Shown: positions 5,398 to 6,780 of the stretch, in pieces
Layout: each line of letters begins with the position of its first letter
How positions within the stretch are numbered: position 1 is the first letter of the stretch
Assembly (NCBI GenBank): GCA_018812385.1
Contig: JAHJDU010000264.1
Span: 1-6,780, forward strand
Length of the DNA stretch: 6,780 nt
Origin: Pseudomonadota bacterium
Lineage (GTDB): Bacteria; Desulfobacterota; Desulfobacteria; Desulfobacterales; Desulfobacteraceae
Direction: 5' to 3'
Made by a program: the position numbers and the translations under genes
The notes under the pieces: generated by a model
Seen by the model: only the letters and a program-made list of their open reading frames with translations
What the model was told of the DNA's origin: nothing
Database searches by the model: none

Positions 5398-6558
5398 TCA
5401 GTTTTGTTTGAATAATATTCTTGAATCTGCCATTTTAACATTCTTTGTTCCAGTCATAAACATGGCTTTTTTCAAGGTTTTTTTAATATGTTCAAGGTGC
5501 AGTTGCACCCCAAGTGATCCAGCACCAACTGCGGCCCTGATAATATCCCTTCCCAAAAGAACGGCATCAGCGCCCAGTGCCAGCATTTTCAACACGTCAT
5601 ACCCCGTTCTCACTCCGCCATCTGCTGTAATAGTAACAGAATCCCCAAGTTTCTCACGGATCTTGGGCAGCATGGTGGCAACACCCGGGGTTGAATCCAT
5701 GACCCGGCCGCCATGGTTGGATACAGCAATGACTGAAACGCCTGCATCTGCACACTTCTGTGCCTCGTCCGGGAGCATGATACCCTTGGCAATAAAGGGC
5801 AGGGATGTGAAATTTACCAATTCTTCAATATCCTTGACGCTCTTTTTAAACACAGGTTGCCCATGCAATGCCATAATGGTTGACCCACAGCCATCCAGAT
5901 CCATACCAACAGCTTTGCAGCCATAGCTTTCGGCTTTTTCAATGAGTCTTTTCAAAACATCCTGGGCCCTTGGCTTGAATATGGGTATGCCATAACCGTT
6001 GCAGGCTTTCATGGCATTCAATGACGGGTTGTCCTCAAGCGTATAAAACCAGGTGTCCCCACGAAGCCCGATAGTGCCTGCATCTTTTGATCCCTTTAAT
6101 ACAGATGTGCAGAACATTGTTTCATCCAGGGCATCATTATATTTTTGGGCACCTGCTGTAGACGAAGCCAATACTGGAAAGTTAAGATCAATACCAAGAA
6201 AAGAACAGGAAGTATCCGGCTCAAAATGATCACCCAATACGGACATATTGAACTGAATATCTGCAAGGGCTTGTGAATTTGCCCTGAAAGACAGTCCCTG
6301 CCCTACACCGCCAAGCCCGATGGGTTTTCCATAGGCCTCCCTCTGGCAGATTTTATCAAAACTGCCGTCACATGAAGGATATGCAGCACAGATTCCCTTG
6401 AGCTTTGTCCTGGCCAAATCCCTGACCTGTTCAAGGGATTGGGGGACCTCTTCCATATTCATGATCATTCTATCGTCTGCATGACAAACCTCACAAATGT
6501 CCGGTTTTTTTTCGCTGTTTAATTTTGTATGACAAACAGAACAATACCATTGATTCAT
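5398..6558 (-). CDS. FMN-dependent alpha-hydroxy-acid dehydrogenase with N-terminal rubredoxin-like domain
   Basis: The chosen start at 6558 gives 386 residues (MNQWYCSVC...); AGGAG at 6566-6570 lies 7 bases upstream. An ATG at 6600 would add 14 residues but has no ribosome site. Residues 1 to about 30 form a rubredoxin-like iron site, C6-x2-C9-x12-C22-x2-C25, the spacing seen in the tail of rubrerythrins. After a linker with three more cysteines (C57, C63, C71), residues about 75-386 are a lactate-oxidase/glycolate-oxidase-type TIM barrel. It shows KG with K258, the catalytic SNHGGR with H282 and R285, DGGVR at 313-317, and the FMN phosphate GR at 336-337. It probably oxidises a 2-hydroxy acid such as lactate, passing electrons via FMN to the rubredoxin-like centre instead of O2. 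Isomerase-type members of this barrel family cannot be excluded. A flavodoxin gene follows 15 bases downstream. Function of the barrel is well supported; substrate and acceptor are inferred. Confidence 0.88.
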   Translation of the reverse strand: MNQWYCSVCHTKLNSEKKPDICEVCHADDRMIMNMEEVPQSLEQVRDLARTKLKGICAAYPSCDGSFDKICQREAYGKPIGLGGVGQGLSFRANSQALADIQFNMSVLGDHFEPDTSCSFLGIDLNFPVLASSTAGAQKYNDALDETMFCTSVLKGSKDAGTIGLRGDTWFYTLEDNPSLNAMKACNGYGIPIFKPRAQDVLKRLIEKAESYGCKAVGMDLDGCGSTIMALHGQPVFKKSVKDIEELVNFTSLPFIAKGIMLPDEAQKCADAGVSVIAVSNHGGRVMDSTPGVATMLPKIREKLGDSVTITADGGVRTGYDVLKMLALGADAVLLGRDIIRAAVGAGSLGVQLHLEHIKKTLKKAMFMTGTKNVKMADSRILFKQN

Positions 6559-6565
6559 TGATTTT

Positions 6566-6570
6566 CTCCT
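6566..6570 (-). promoter_or_regulatory. Ribosome binding site that decides the dehydrogenase start
   Basis: AGGAG within AAAAGGAGAAAATCA, 7 bases before the ATG at 6558. The longer alternative starting at 6600 has only CTAAAATCCCATTGA in front of it. The 14 extra residues (MIFLAEPKYKRRKS) would also precede the WYCxxC start typical of rubredoxin-like domains. Confidence 0.85.
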
Positions 6571-6608
6571 TTTGTATTTAGGCTCTGCCAAGAATATCAT
6601 TCAATGGG

Positions 6609-6617
6609 ATTTTAGCA
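6609..6617 (-). promoter_or_regulatory. Possible extended -10 promoter for the dehydrogenase-flavodoxin unit
   Basis: Read on the minus strand, TGCTAAAAT is an extended -10 (TGn plus TAAAAT, five of six bases of TATAAT). No good -35 lies 17 bases upstream. Transcription would start near 6602, with a leader of about 43 bases holding the AGGAG site. Such motifs are common in AT-rich DNA. Confidence 0.3.
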
Positions 6618-6668
6618 AAGCAGTATTCAAAATACATTTAAATCCGACAGTCCAAATCTTACTTTAAA

Positions 6669-6696
6669 CTTGCAAATCTGGTATAAATCGTGCAAG
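6669..6696. promoter_or_regulatory. Dyad upstream of the dehydrogenase gene
   Basis: CTTGCA (6669-6674) and TGCAAG (6691-6696) are perfect 6-bp inverted arms 16 bases apart. TGCAA also repeats directly at 6671-6675 and 6691-6695, a 20-base period, close to two helical turns. It lies about 70-95 bases upstream of the suggested start of transcription, so it could bind a dimeric regulator. Support is limited to the pattern itself. Confidence 0.25.
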
Positions 6697-6720
6697 ATTT
6701 ATTATCTTAAATAAACAAAT

Positions 6721-6780
6721 GGGGTCAGGCTTGCTTTGTTGCGTTATTTGACAAATAACGCAACAAAGCAAGCCTGACCC
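6721..6780. repeat. Near-perfect 59-bp palindrome, copy B of the GGGGTCAGGC repeat
   Basis: Bases 6722-6750 and 6752-6780 are perfect 29-base inverted arms around a single A at 6751. G6721 probably pairs with a C just beyond the edge. The arms begin GGGTCAGGCTTGCTTTG and end at the core CGTTATTTG. Copy A at 4361-4414 shares GGGGTCAGGCTT and CGTTATT in the same order. As single-stranded DNA or RNA it would form a very stable hairpin. It resembles REP/BIME-type elements mobilised by IS200-like REP-associated tyrosine transposases; no transposase gene is in the window. It lies about 160 bases upstream of the dehydrogenase start and may insulate it from the next gene. Confidence 0.85.

Noticed and set aside
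5300..5926. Plus-strand open frame of 208 codons
   Set aside because: It is antisense to the flavodoxin start and the FMN barrel, crosses a real gene boundary, and encodes a Ser/Pro-rich protein without motifs.
6559..6600. N-terminal extension of 14 residues for the dehydrogenase (start at 6600)
   Set aside because: No Shine-Dalgarno precedes it, while the ATG at 6558 has AGGAG at good spacing and begins directly at the rubredoxin-like domain.
4361..6780. CRISPR array from the two GGGGTCAGGC repeats
   Set aside because: Only two copies over 2 kb apart, each a long palindrome with different arms; there are no regularly spaced spacers or cas genes.

Overview
The window reads as a piece of an AT-rich anaerobe genome, most likely a sulfate-reducing deltaproteobacterium of the Desulfobacteraceae type. 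The clues are a two-domain desulfoferrodoxin, a flavodiiron protein, a rubrerythrin-like protein and a free flavodoxin side by side, the low GC content, and a sigma-54 type promoter. The taxonomic assignment is inference; there is no rRNA or other marker here.

Layout. (1) Positions 1-2395, minus strand: a two-gene unit with an SRPBCC/SDR39U1 (TIGR01777) fusion protein followed, 26 bases later, by a polytopic membrane protein that runs off the left edge. The membrane protein has no stop codon within the window and is easily missed. (2) Positions 2396-2592: a divergent intergenic region with a strong -24/-12 (sigma-54) promoter match facing right, flanked by dyads. (3) Positions 2593-4355, plus strand: a flavodiiron protein (O2/NO reductase) and a ferritin-like, rubrerythrin-family diiron protein without a rubredoxin domain. 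(4) Positions 4356-4424: a convergent gap filled by a palindromic repeat. (5) Positions 4425-6558, minus strand: desulfoferrodoxin, a flavodoxin, and an FMN-dependent alpha-hydroxy-acid dehydrogenase with an N-terminal rubredoxin-like four-cysteine domain. (6) Positions 6559-6780: the upstream region of that last gene, ending in a near-perfect 59-bp palindrome related to the repeat at 4361-4414.

How the genes fit together. Positions 2593-6558 form an oxygen, superoxide, peroxide and perhaps NO defence island. The flavodiiron protein would reduce O2 or NO, desulfoferrodoxin would reduce superoxide to peroxide, and the rubrerythrin-like protein is a candidate peroxide reductase. All three need low-potential electrons. 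The flavodoxin, and the rubredoxin-like domain fused to the hydroxy-acid dehydrogenase, are the obvious candidate carriers, so the island may contain its own electron input from a 2-hydroxy acid. That coupling is inference. The most testable new points are the sigma-54 promoter of the flavodiiron gene, the rubredoxin/hydroxy-acid-dehydrogenase fusion, and the two-copy palindromic repeat family.
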